DNA of 23,643 bases. Origin: Apostichopus parvimensis (taxonomy: Eukaryota; Echinodermata; Holothuroidea; Aspidochirotida; Stichopodidae). Every line of letters starts with the position of its first letter. Position 1 is the stretch's first letter. A model generated the notes under the pieces. That model worked only from the letters and a program-made list of their open reading frames with translations. It searched no databases and was not told the origin of the DNA. The translations under genes and the position numbers were made by a program. The stretch is taken from the NCBI GenBank assembly GCA_000934455.1, contig KN888916.1, positions 11,507 through 35,149 of the forward strand, given 5' to 3'. Positions 9,169-19,800 of this stretch are shown one piece after another.

Positions 9169-10250
9169 CTCCTCAGCTGATATTCGTGACCAAAATTAAA
9201 CTGCGCCTCATGAGCACAACCTTAAATTTCTTTTCTAGCTGATACTCATTCAGGATTCGTTGTATTGTTCTGCATCTTGATGTGTACAGTAGAACTCTTC
9301 TATTAAGATATATGTACGTCACGATAAAGTCATGTATTTACCCAATCAGTCTATGGCAATACTAACTTGTTATTGTTGTACAGAAGTCGGGCGCGCAGAT
9401 AGCCTTTTTGGTGTTATAGGGCAAAGCCCTTTTCTTTGCCTCCATTTTATGAGTGATAGAAATAAGGTTTAACTAACGCTTGAATACATGGATTACTTTC
9501 CATAACACAATGAAGTATGTACCTTCTGTTACATATCGAAATTTTGTCAAGGGAGGGGGGCAAACAAAATTAGGCCCACGTCTGTGTTGACGAGGGGTTT
9601 CCGTCTCCGTTTCCGGAGGGGTTTTCGGTAAGGTTGCTTAGATACAAAATTACCTACATTTGTGCACAACTTGCCAGTGATCTTTGCGACTTTACGTGCG
9701 TGTGTGAAAATACGTAAGCAATTAGAAGCAAGTTTGGTGGTAGTGGATTTGAGAAGTCCCCTACCCTAAGTCCTTAGTGGCTAAGGCCCTGTATAGATGT
9801 AACGATATCAAACATTTACAAACAAATACTATTGAAGCGGGTATGTTCACACCGATATCTCATGTCTCATATATTTAAAAGACGACAATCAAGTTCCATA
9901 CGATACACGGAACTTTGACTAAAAGTGGCACTACCTGAATCAGTTATCTCGTTCACCTGAATGTTGTCATGTGCTTAGTATTGCTAATGTGGAAAACCTG
10001 AACAGAATAAAAAGAAGTAGTATATCACGATAAACTTTTCCTTTTGCAAAGTTTTACCGTCCCCTCTTCTTTCGCTATAATTTCTGTTTGTGTTTGTGTG
10101 TGTACGTGCTCTTTGTACGTAATTGAACACATACCTCTGGAAGCTAATCAAGCTGGTTTTAACCTTCTTCTTTCTTCATCCATTTATTCGTTGATCTATT
10201 AATCCATCACTCCATTCATTTATTCTTCTATTCATACTCTCATTTCTTTC
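9169..10250. other. Non-coding region upstream of the TRIM-like gene
   Basis: No exon was recognised. The region should contain the promoter and perhaps a 5' untranslated exon of the TRIM-like gene, but no convincing TATA or initiator could be chosen. From about 10160 the plus strand turns pyrimidine-rich with repeated CATTCAT/TTATTC strings, leading into the CT tract at the putative splice acceptor. Confidence 0.45.
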
Positions 10251-10258
10251 TTACGTCA

Positions 10259-10289
10259 CTCTCTCTCTCTCTCTCTCTATCTGTCGTAG
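10259..10289 (+). promoter_or_regulatory. (CT)10 tract and probable 3' splice site before the TRIM-like coding exon
   Basis: Ten CT dinucleotides (10259-10278) are followed by ATCTGTCGTAG, giving a strong polypyrimidine tract and an AG at 10288-10289, 12 bp before the start codon. This suggests a 5' untranslated intron, so that the whole coding region lies in the last exon, a common layout for TRIM genes. The donor could not be identified. It may instead be a simple (CT)n microsatellite in the 5' leader. Confidence 0.5.
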
Positions 10290-10301
10290 ATCGCTCCAAC
10301 A

Positions 10302-12179
10302 ATGGCAGATAGTTCAGACAGTGAAGATGACAAAGCACCTCGCTTAACACCACTCGATTGCCCAGTATGCTGTCTCAAGCATACCGATCCTAAGATGTTG
10401 CCTTGTGGACATAGCTTTTGCAAATCATGCATTGAAAAGCTAATGCAAGCAACTCCAGCCTCATGTCCCGTCTGTCGTGCAGAAATTATGGCACATTCCT
10501 CTGACACGCTACCCACCAACTACACCCTTAAAGCCCTCATTGGGGAAGACGAGAAAGATTCTTCAGACATTAATATGAAGGCCAGACGACTGTTTGGTGA
10601 TTGTTCTGCACACATGAAAACTTGCGACCAGTTCTGTAGAACGTGTGAACGACAGATATGCGAAGACTGCGTACAAGACCAACATGCAGAGTCTGAGGAG
10701 CACGACATTGCACCGGTGGGAGCAATAGTCACACAGCAAAGGGAGGTCATTGATGCCACCATGGCAGAGCTTCTTACAGTTACCGAACAACTAGCAGAAA
10801 TAACCAACTTCACGTCTACAGTCGAAAAGAATTGCGAAGATCAGTTTCAAGATTTAATGAAAGAAATAACCGACGCTGTAAAAACGACTACACGAGAGAC
10901 AAACCACGAAGAGACAACTCTGAAACAAGCTGTACAACAAGAACGGAAGGGTGTCCGTCAATCGATCGCTCCAATGAAAAGCCTGCATTCCGAGATCGCT
11001 TTGCTGACAAATTACACCACAGATATCTGCTTGTCCTTTCAGAAGGACCTTCAGGAGGCTAATGTTTCCAAATTGAATGGGTTCAAAACTGTTACACAAA
11101 AGAAAGAGAACATTTTCAAAAATCTTGCTCATCTTCAGGCCCTGAAGAACACCTTTACTGCTCGTGATCTACAGTTTCGATCCCAGTCGAAGTCATGTGT
11201 TGGTAAGCTGGTTAGCTGTGGGTCGACTTTTTCAAAGTACATGAAAACATTTAAATTACCTGATGACGGGGCCTCATGTGGAATTATATGGCCACATATA
11301 CATTGGTTGATATATATTTCTTGCCTTGTATCTAGTAATCACAATTTCGTTCGGTTATACAACTTTAACTTCTTACAAGATAACTGTGCAGTTGAAAAAG
11401 GTATCTACGAAGAATGGTTATCGATTACACCAAATTTATGTTCTGATTGGCGTAACGTGCTATCTTTAGCTTCTGGACAGATTCACAAGTTTAGTCTTCC
11501 AACCCCAGACAAGGCGAAAGATGGCATTACAATGGTTGCTACTGCTTACAACCTTCCGGACATCATCGGTATATCGTGGGATGAACAACGTAAAGGGTGT
11601 TACGCCTTGTTAGGAGATGGAAAGACGATAGTCCATCTGGATATCGAGAATAGCAAAGCTCCGAGGGAAGTAATGCAACTAACAGAGAAAGTGACATTGG
11701 AAAGCTATACCCATATTCTACACGTACGTATGGACGGAAGCATGGCTGTATGTGATCACGGTAACCGGGTCATTCGGTTTTACCCTTCTATGAATGGTGT
11801 AGGTCTTAGTAAGACGGTAAAGGCACCTACAAAACTGAAAGACGCAGAAATAGCCGTACCATGGAGTGTTTGCACGAGGAACGAAGACACGCTATGGTAC
11901 GTCCTTTGGTTGTACTGTTCTTGCAGCGAAGTGTTCGCCAAGGTGTTCGTCTACGATGCTTCGTTCGAGTTATTGGGGGAACTGTTGGAAGTTCAGATTA
12001 AAAAACAAGTGTCACCGAAGGTTTCAGTTTATGGTTATGCGTTTGAGACCCGGCCTCAACAGCAAGAAAAACCACCAAGTCCTATAGATCCATCCACCAC
12101 GGAAGCATCATTTTGTTTTCAAGGGGAATATATCGCTGTAAAGTTAGAAAAAAATATATACGTTTATCATATCGGATGA
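10302..12179 (+). CDS. TRIM-like RING/B-box/coiled-coil protein, probable E3 ubiquitin ligase
   Basis: 625 codons without an intron. The start ATG has A at -3 and G at +4, a strong Kozak context. A complete C3HC4 RING occupies residues 20-58 (C20, C23, C35, H37, C40, C43, C55, C58), followed by the TRIM-type PTNYTLK motif at 71-77. A B-box 2 spans 101-134 (C101, H104, C112, C115, C120, C123, H128, H134). Residues about 145-320 are Lys/Glu/Gln-rich and helical, the expected coiled coil. The C-terminal 280 residues hold beta-propeller-like repeats, for example GISWDE at 423-428 and DHGNRVIRF at 485-493, resembling diverged NHL repeats as in TRIM2/3/56-type proteins; there is no B30.2/SPRY signature. 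A hydrophobic stretch at 326-345 is odd between the two parts. By family it should transfer ubiquitin from an E2 to targets recognised by the C-terminal domain, often in innate immunity or RNA regulation; the specific target is unknown. Confidence 0.9.
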   Translation: MADSSDSEDDKAPRLTPLDCPVCCLKHTDPKMLPCGHSFCKSCIEKLMQATPASCPVCRAEIMAHSSDTLPTNYTLKALIGEDEKDSSDINMKARRLFGDCSAHMKTCDQFCRTCERQICEDCVQDQHAESEEHDIAPVGAIVTQQREVIDATMAELLTVTEQLAEITNFTSTVEKNCEDQFQDLMKEITDAVKTTTRETNHEETTLKQAVQQERKGVRQSIAPMKSLHSEIALLTNYTTDICLSFQKDLQEANVSKLNGFKTVTQKKENIFKNLAHLQALKNTFTARDLQFRSQSKSCVGKLVSCGSTFSKYMKTFKLPDDGASCGIIWPHIHWLIYISCLVSSNHNFVRLYNFNFLQDNCAVEKGIYEEWLSITPNLCSDWRNVLSLASGQIHKFSLPTPDKAKDGITMVATAYNLPDIIGISWDEQRKGCYALLGDGKTIVHLDIENSKAPREVMQLTEKVTLESYTHILHVRMDGSMAVCDHGNRVIRFYPSMNGVGLSKTVKAPTKLKDAEIAVPWSVCTRNEDTLWYVLWLYCSCSEVFAKVFVYDASFELLGELLEVQIKKQVSPKVSVYGYAFETRPQQQEKPPSPIDPSTTEASFCFQGEYIAVKLEKNIYVYHIG

Positions 12180-14055
12180 GTTTAAACTGGTATAGATCAG
12201 GTTATTGTAACGTCCTCATACTTTCTGCTATAGGCCTGGGTCTTACCGTTTTCTTCTTATTTTAAAAGTTCTTAATGTGGAATAGGGATATTTCGCAGAT
12301 TGGCAAGGGGCGAGGGCATTCATAATATTTCCAGCTGTATTTAGGAGGTTATTTTCAACGACATATTTATATTGACAAAGAAGCATGATCATAACGATAT
12401 TGTTAGCATTCATTTCAAGTTTAGGGTTGTGTCTTTCCCAGAACATTACACTCATCATGATATACTTAATTTTTTACAGCTCGTTTCATTCTTCGTGAAA
12501 TGATTTTCGAATGATACCTTTTTTCCCTTGCTGTCAAATCGTTATGTAGCTTTTCCTTATCAACGCCTGTCCCAAAGTTCGATGCCTAAATACATACAGA
12601 GGATACATATCGTTATTAATAATCTTTACATTGAGAGAAAGGAACACAATTGGGCTGCGATGTATTATATTTCGAAGTTTTGTCCTAATTGTTTTTTTAG
12701 GGGGTGGGGGTTGCAAATATCAAAGTGTTATGAAGCATATCACTTCTTACTAGAATTAATCAAGATCCGAGAGCTGTAACTAACTCTTGTATTCCCATTT
12801 ACCACTGCAAGCTGTTCTTCAACCTGTGAAACCTGGAATGAATGAAGATATGTACATCAAGAATGTTGCCTTATTTTAGTTTTCGAACGCCTAATCAATA
12901 TTCTTTAATTGTTCTTTATCGTTCAAAGAGTTGTCGATGGTTGTTTTCATATTTATCAAAATATAACCGGCAATAATTTCACCAACTCATTACTCACATG
13001 AATTAAGGCCTAAGACAAGGTGACGTTTGAAAATAGCCTCTACTAACTACAATTGTAAATGGTACGAAAATGTTGTGACGTCACCGATTCGATGTACCAA
13101 ATCACAGAGGCACCAAATGTACAGACGCCTATTTGCCAATCGACGTAGATAAATTTAAAAAAAAAATCTAAGACGATTTTGCTATTCCAAAGTCTTTAAA
13201 CCGAATGAATTTTGTATTATTGTGTCGATTCACTCTTTCTGCCGAAAGTTGACTAATTCACAGATAAGAAGTAGCTTGAAGTCTTCACTTTGCTAATTTA
13301 ACTTCGCTTGACTTCTGTCACGCTCCGCCGTAAGTCACAATAACACAATACTATTTGTTTAGTGACACTACATTTATGTGTAGGCAAATGGTCTGAAATA
13401 TAGTTACACTGCATTGGATAGGAACTTGGTACTTTAGAAACAGCGGTTGGACTAAGTGAAACCGTGACGTAACAACCATACTAGCTCGTACTGTTTAACC
13501 CTAACCTCCACGTGGGCTGATGTGGTAACGGATTGAGTATTTGATATCACTCGTTTGGGGTTTTACCATGTAGGTGTACATAAACATGATGTATAATTAA
13601 CCCGACGTGAGTTTCCTGAAGTCGGAAAATCGTTGCTAAGTATAACAATTAATTGTTAAGAAATTACTTAAGCATTGGTTCGATCATAGCAAACATTAGC
13701 CATAGCTTTTATCATTAGGCGAGGTGTTTATTGGTTTAAACTTTAAGCAACATGATATAATGTAAGTTGCAGCATGGTGCATGGAAGTCCATACTTATAA
13801 CATGCTGCAGACATTTCGTCAAACAAAAATATAGTTGTAAATTGCAAGAAATATGTGTGATGAAGTATGTGATATGGTAAAAACACACATGGAATTCGCT
13901 CGAATGTAAATTGAAAATAGAAATGACAAAAAAGAAACACAAAGGACTATCACACCAAGCTAAACTATGCAGACACACTGTTAAAGAAAAACGTAAATTA
14001 AAGGTGATATATTGATTTAATATTACTTTAAAACGCCGTTTATACTTAACTCATT
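12180..14055. other. 3' flank of the TRIM-like gene and intergenic sequence
   Basis: It should contain the 3' untranslated region of the TRIM-like gene, but no AATAAA was found on the plus strand within about 900 bp of the stop codon, so the transcript end is not placed. No other gene, RNA or transposon end was seen; open frames are short and random-looking. Confidence 0.5.
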
Positions 14056-14137
14056 GTAATGACATGGAATTTTGGAATTAAGATACTTCAGTGAGTAAAC
14101 ACTCTTTCTGTTTCACAATCGGTCATTTCCAAAACTC

Positions 14138-14146
14138 TATAAATAG
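14138..14146 (+). promoter_or_regulatory. TATA-box-like sequence in copy B
   Basis: TATAAATAG at the same relative place as in copy A (4293-4301). No coding exon was recognised downstream on this strand. Confidence 0.33.
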
Positions 14147-14234
14147 ATTAGACTGCTTCTCTTAATTTCTTAATGCACTATTCGCATATGTATTAACCAA
14201 CACATGGACATTCGGAACGTATTGCATCGTTCAA

Positions 14235-14244
14235 GGGATATTCC
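14235..14244. promoter_or_regulatory. NF-kB-consensus match in copy B
   Basis: GGGATATTCC, identical to copy A (4391-4400) and embedded in the best-conserved part of the block. Function is inferred only from consensus and conservation. Confidence 0.3.
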
Positions 14245-14311
14245 AGCCTCGGATGATTATTGTATACGAAGAAGTTTAGAAATTTGCTGCACCTTCTGAA
14301 CTAACTTACTT

Positions 14312-17300
14312 CACGGAAATGAAACACCATCATATGAATTAACTTTTGTCGTAGAAACTGTGGTGTACATATTGGGCAATGTTTAATACAACAAACGGCA
14401 CAAAACGTTATCATATTATGCATATGGTTACAATTTTCTGTAAAGGTTGCTTGAAAATAGAAGTGACCAGTATAGGTGCAAAATATGATCACAATATATT
14501 TATTTGTTCTTTCATAGCCTTGTTAATTAGTTAACTGTAAACTGCGACGGTAAATTCTTTAGAGCCTATAGCAACCATTGAACACGATCACATTATCATT
14601 TTTAAAGGTACAAATCAAACCGACTTTTGCAGATTGCCTTGAAGTAAGGAAGCAACTATCTGGTAATGTTTATACTCCATTTTACAATGTTTCCTAATCC
14701 AGGATAAGGCGTGAATAAAATGAAACTCTGTGATATTATGTTGTGACTATGGCTAAAAATAAGTATACGGTGGAGACAGTCGCTGTGTCCATTTGTAATT
14801 ACCATGAAACTGTGAGGTGTTGTTAATATGTTTGTAATTGAGGTGGCAAGGGCAGTGTCGGGGGTGGGTGGGGAAGGTGGTGTACGAATGATCTGAAACT
14901 TATGACAATGTTGAAACTTTAAGTTCGTCTGCTACAGATTTCTCAAAGTTACTCCATTCCCTTGTAAAATGTACAGCTCTCGCAAAGTAAAACTGTGTTT
15001 TCTGCAGAAAGTTGGTAGATATCAGGCTTTGAACACTGGTTGGGAATGAGTCTATGATGTATTTGCTGATTTATTGAATAAATTTCCTTGACATTCCTTA
15101 AGTGTGCACTGTTTTGCTTTGTAACAAACAATTGTATATTAAGCTCTTTTCTTTGAATTTGATTTCCAGTGTGTCACGGCCTACGCTAGGAGCACCGATT
15201 TCCAAACACAAGAGTCTTTCATCAAAACAATGAGATACAAATTTGATAAGAATATCATTTATTTTCATACAGGTGTATACATAAAAGTGTGAAAATATTT
15301 CTCCTTTAATTATAAAAACAGAATTTTCAGCTTCCCATTAGACTAAATACAGTTAGCGCTATATACACTACGTAAAATTTAATCAATATTTTCTTAACGA
15401 CATTTAAAACCGTTCCAACCAATATCATCAGATATGCCGTCACTGTGATAATTCGGCAAGCTTGGAACATCAGGTTTTGTACGCCACGGGATAAAAGTGG
15501 ATATTATTAGGTTTATCCAGATTTTTCTCTTACTGTTTTCAGCTTACCACATAAACATTTCAACACTGATGATTTTGCTATTTTCTCTTCTCTTATCGTT
15601 GTTACTACAGAGATATGTCCTCTGAGGTTTTCTCTTATGAGCCAAGCTTTCCTCTCTTCAACACATGAAAAGCTCTGTAGGTGAACAAGTTTGGAGGAAG
15701 TCCCATAAGATTTGAAATGAGAACATCATAGTTGCAATATTGTGAAGGAAAAAGAATATTTCAATATTTTGTGTACATGGGCCATTAGAGAAAAACATCA
15801 AGAAAGAACATCCTTGTGTTTTAAGTCGAACAAATGAAAAGAAAATATATCAAAAATAAATTGGACACTGACATTAATAAATTAATTCTATGATAAATAA
15901 CAGGCACTGCCGACTATTTTCATATCAAATGTTTATTTGATTTAACAAATCTATTATCATGTGGAGGACATGGTTTGATTCGTCTTAAATGCAGCTGAGT
16001 GTTAAAGTTGCTAGTTAGATGAAAAGGATCAATCATTTCTACTTCTTGAATTATAGAATGAAAGCACAGAAAGCTGCATAGGAGATTTTAAACTGTGAAA
16101 GAAGAAATTGATGACTAAGAGTGGAGTCCCAACTGTGAGATGAACTGGTCTCGTGCTCTTCTAACAAAGACATCTGTTTACATTATTGTTCTGGTTGACC
16201 CCTATTTATTTCCATTACATTTAGTACTTTCCTGTTCCCCTTCATAACCAAAATGTCTGGGGGGTTTTCCAAATGTGTACAATATAAAATTAAACTAATA
16301 ATCATAGATGACGTGTTGCTTTTTCAGCAATATTCAGTACAATTGAATAAAGCAATCAACAGAATCATGTTCCAAACATTGCTTGCGTATTATATACTTG
16401 ACAAAAGTCTAGAAATGTCAATTTTACGTAATGACTTTTACAGAGAACGGTTAACATTAGGAGATTAATGTTACACAGATTATATGTAGAAAGGCTTTAG
16501 ATAGTTGCTTTAATAGATATAAGATGGTTGTTATTTCTTTGTTTCTTATCACAAAGAACTTAATTGACCAGAAAGCAACATTAGTCAAACTAAAGTAACC
16601 AATCAACATTCGCAGACGTCTGTACACTTGAAACAACAATTTTCACTTCATTACAATCGTGGCCAAGAAAATTTCCCTCAAATGAAATTAACCTTGACAA
16701 TAATTGTATGTAAACTTAAAACAAAACAATTCAACTTGTTTAGCTTAGAATGCAACCTTTATTCAACTACGTAAATCTATATATTAGTATACAAATCCAA
16801 ATGGCGGTTTTAAAAAAAAAAAAAAAGTACATAAACCTACATTATAGTGTTAAAGCCGATAGTGAGTGTATGATGATAATAGTGAAGGTTAGAAATCCAA
16901 AATCCATCATAAAGCTTGTAAATGAAGAAGAAATGACAGGAAAAGGCTATGTGGCCATGATGAATGAAAACATCTTCTTAAACTGGTTTTTGGAGACCAA
17001 AACTATCCTTTGACAGCCAGTCATTCACATGTGTTTACATGGATATCTATATAGAAAATCAACCTGTCTATGAAGATGTCCCAACTATAAAAACATTTCT
17101 TTACAGAACTTGCACAATTTCTTTCAAATAAAACTGTTATTACAGAGTGTAAAACTACTCGATCAGTCACATATGATATTGTGTTATGTTATTACAACAA
17201 TCACACAGCTCTGTTGTTAACTAATGAAAGAAATTATTAGTTAATATTCTTGTTAAATATATTTGAAGTAATAGTATAGTGTAGAAATCATGCAAGAAAT

Positions 17301-18098
17301 GCTTTAATATCTCTACATGTATGCTAGTAGAAACATAAAGTATTAGCTCTTTATACTATTCACACTATTTCACACAGTATAGCTACCAAGATGGCTTGTA
17401 CATGTGATACCCACATTTTATCTCTACAGAGTAGGAGTTAAATTATCTAACCTGCTGAAATGTATTACCAAACAATCTGTTACAGGGGATCAATGTCCTA
17501 AGAAAAACCAACTAGGCTCACCTAATATAGCAATATACTATGGTTTATATATATTCAACATTTTAGTAGATATTTTACTTATCGAGTATTATTCCTCAGA
17601 CTTTTTAGTAACTTTATCCGTTAATCGTCTATCAGGGAATAATTATCCACTACAGCATAGCAAGATGCAACCAAAAATGGGCAACTAGCTATACAAGCCC
17701 AAAGATGTAACCAGTCACACAGGAATCATTGTATTTTATATGATATCCAATTCGGAAATCTTCAAAACTGCCTCACCAAATTTTGACAGCAAATGAATCC
17801 CTGTATTGGGAACCAGCTTCTTCCTGCATTTCAAATGACTTGTCATTTCCTGTTATTAAATGTTTTTAATTTCATTGATAAATTGATTGATGTATCCAAC
17901 AAGCCACTAAAACTTACAAATCGTTTTGTTGTTTACCACAAAAAAAACTGTTATCTTCTTCAATGCATGAACTGAAACCAATATCCTTTATGTGACTAAA
18001 TTGACAAGAAAAGCCAAAATAAGAAACGGGGTCAATTTTTTGAGATAATATATACACAACACCAAAGAAAACAGAACTTCATACTTTTCTCTTGCTTT
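14312..18098. other. Intergenic sequence and possible long IST1 3' untranslated region
   Basis: No gene was recognised. Open frames here are short, AT-biased and unlike known families. On the minus strand TTTATT at 15258-15263 reads as AATAAA with a TTGTGTTTGG-like stretch downstream, so a distal IST1 transcript end near 15240 is possible, which would give a 3' untranslated region of about 3 kb. On the plus strand AATAAA occurs at 14714-14719. A G-rich run near 14857-14880 is the only marked composition shift. Confidence 0.4.
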
Positions 18099-18104
18099 TT
18101 TATT
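18099..18104 (-). terminator. IST1: Candidate proximal polyadenylation signal of IST1
   Basis: AATAAA on the minus strand, about 214 nt after the IST1 stop codon. It is the first canonical hexamer noticed downstream of the stop, and would give a 3' untranslated region of roughly 230-240 nt. More distal signals exist, so the site actually used is not settled. Confidence 0.45.
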
Positions 18105-18317
18105 TAAACTACTCTACAGCTAAAAGTTCTCTTTGTGTAAAATAATCTGTCTATACCACTTACAAATAATAATATCAACAAAATGGAGACGTTACCACAA
18201 AGAGAGTGCGTGTACGGGTTGGGGCGTGGCTGGACAAGCATCTCAACAATAATCCGTCAATGGGCCAATGTTATTGCAATGTCATCGATTTGTCACGTCT
18301 ACGGTGGCTTCAACCTT

Positions 18318-18538
18318 TTACTTTTTCTTCTTGAGATCTTCAAATCTTTTGCTGAGTTCGTCAAAGTCCAGATCATCTCCACCATCGTTGTGATTGGCTG
18401 ACGGGGGAGCCTCTGAAGGCACTGATGGGAGTTCGGGTATCGTGTCGGCTGGTCCAGCTGCTGGAGGGGTTGGCATAACCCCTCTAGGGGCAGCATGTGG
18501 TTTACCTGGGTTCATCGGTTGAGCCTGTGGTGGAGGAT
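18318..18538 (-). CDS. IST1: IST1 homologue, last coding exon (C-terminus)
   Basis: The exon follows an ACACAG acceptor and begins with two bases that finish a codon carried over from the 40-nt exon upstream. It ends at TAA (18320-18318). The translation is Pro-rich, then contains IPELPSVPSEAP and finally DLDFDELSKRFEDLKKKK. These match the two MIT-interacting motifs at the C-terminus of animal IST1: the MIM2-like ELPSVP segment and the MIM1-like helix (consensus D/E-xx-L-xx-R-x-xx-L-K). In the family these bind the MIT domains of VPS4, LIP5 and spastin during ESCRT-III disassembly, cytokinesis and endosomal sorting. The acidic-then-basic ending and position at the very C-terminus agree with human IST1. 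The internal ATG at 18515 is not a start. The N-terminal ESCRT-III-like domain lies outside the window. Confidence 0.92.
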
Positions 18539-18821
18539 CTGTGTTCGCGAATACAAAAGAAATTTCATTAAATATTTAATATGAATAATAGATCAAATTC
18601 CTGGTTGTAATAAGAGAACTAGAGCACCAATGGTGCAGAGCTCATACCTTTTCAAGCTCAAAAATGAAGGGCCCACAAAACTTTATGGCCCACCAAATTT
18701 CAGGCCATTTTTCAGATTCCACCAATTTTGGGCCCATGAGGCTAAACATTTTAGGTTCAAAGACAAATTTATACCCCGAGCTCAAAACAGCAATAACCCC
18801 CCCCCCCTCCGTTAGCAGAAT

Positions 18822-18837
18822 CCTGGCCACACCACTG
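18822..18837 (-). mobile_element. Solitary hAT-like terminal inverted repeat
   Basis: CCTGGCCACACCACTG is the reverse complement of CAGTGGTGTGGCCAGG, a variant of the ends of the MITE at 5435-5806. A C-rich run just before it also resembles that element. No partner end was found to the left, so this is a truncated copy. Confidence 0.5.
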
Positions 18838-19372
18838 GCTATAATTCCTATTTTCCCCCTTTAAATCCTATTTTACCCACTCTCTCAACGATACCACTGT
18901 CTTACCCTATTAAACTTTCTCCCCTCTACCTGAGCAGACATAACTTCACAAGCGCGCTTCCCAAAATTTTGGCTGGCTGCCTACATACCTTTCAGGCTCA
19001 AAGACTTCTAAGAATCGCAAGTGCTGATTGGCTATAGGGCTCTCATGCTTACAGTTCAACAGTTAATAACAACTCCCAATCCTGCTTTAATTCCACTAAC
19101 AGCCTCTGCAGAGCTTAACCACAAATGTAAACAAACACTGCAGAGACTGGGAGACAAATTAAAGGAGCTTTGGCAAAAAGGTGAAGGCTCAGATTTTTTT
19201 AAACAATGGGGATTAATTGTAATTAATTAACTTTTGACCAAAAATTATTAGGCATCACCTTATTCATACACAATCCAACAATCATCAGTTCAACTTTGAA
19301 TGTGATCCATCAAAATCTTGAGATTGAGATATTTGAAAATATTACAAAGAATGACCCCTGATGACCCCTAAA

Positions 19373-19800
19373 TGACATTTGACCTCAATTTTCCGAACAC
19401 CCCTCGTAACCCTCATCCCGAGGAACGTTGTGACCAAGTTTCATTATAACTGGCCATACACTGTACGAACGGAAGCAATTTGAAAATATAGGGCCGCGGC
19501 CCGGGCCACAAAAGACCCCTAGTTGATCTTTGATCTCAAATTCATGAACACCCTGAAGGTAACACTTCCATAGTACTATCGTGACAAACCCTCAACATTG
19601 TACCATCGAATCTGTAGGAGAAGAAGCATTTTGCGTATTTTCAGAAAATGGCCCATTACGGCCCACATGTGACCTTTGACCCAAATTTCGGACCATCTCT
19701 GATGGCCCTATACCCAATGGTCCTTGTGTGCAAGTTTCATGAAATTCCATCAAACACTGTGCGAGTGGGAGCGGTTTTACCAATTGTTGACGGATAGAGT
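19373..19800 (+). repeat. Three diverged tandem units of about 150 bp
   Basis: Units start at TGACATTTGACC (19373), TGATCTTTGATC (19524) and TGACCTTTGAC (19670), spacing 151 and 146 bp. Shared parts include a CACCC/GAACAC string, GACCAAGTTTCAT or GTGCAAGTTTCAT, and CACTGTGCGAG or CACTGTACGAA. The block ends in GATAGAGT repeats (about 19794-19814). It resembles a high-copy marine-invertebrate interspersed repeat, but the family name is not known to me. Confidence 0.65.

Larger units (their letters stand above)
14056..14311 (+). repeat. Duplicated 256-bp block, copy B (TATA-like and kB-like strings)
   Basis: Second copy of the block at 4211-4470, same orientation and colinear, starting GTAATGACATGG and ending CTGAACTAACTTACTT. 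TATAAATAG is kept at 14138-14146 and GGGATATTCC at 14235-14244. Resemblance stops abruptly on both sides, though GAAATGAA occurs shortly after the right edge in both copies. The pair brackets the RING relic and the TRIM-like gene about 9.85 kb apart. Whether the block is a promoter duplicate or a low-copy repeat is open. Confidence 0.8.

Noticed and set aside
10520..11132. Minus-strand frames of 75-97 codons under the TRIM-like gene
   Set aside because: They are shadows of the well-supported plus-strand coding region with its RING and B-box ligands.
11278..11335. Possible short AT-rich intron inside the TRIM-like gene (GTGGAA to TATCTAG, about 58 nt)
   Set aside because: The donor is poor and removing 58 nt would shift the frame, whereas the unspliced frame continues to a plausible C-terminus.
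16253..17688. Several 60-94-codon frames on both strands (16253-16468, 16750-17013, 17404-17688)
   Set aside because: AT-rich, Ile/Asn/Lys/Tyr-heavy translations with no recognisable domain and no splice sites; consistent with chance in AT-rich DNA.
18642..18864. Overlapping 61-66-codon frames on both strands near the IST1 last exon
   Set aside because: They fall in the repeat with a C-rich run and the MITE-type end; no family resemblance.
19021..19230. 69-codon plus-strand frame with a protein-like composition (TASAELNHKCKQTLQRLGDKL)
   Set aside because: It lies inside the composite repeat in an IST1 intron, has no flanking splice sites I trust and no family I recognise; it could be an old transposon coding scrap, but that cannot be supported.
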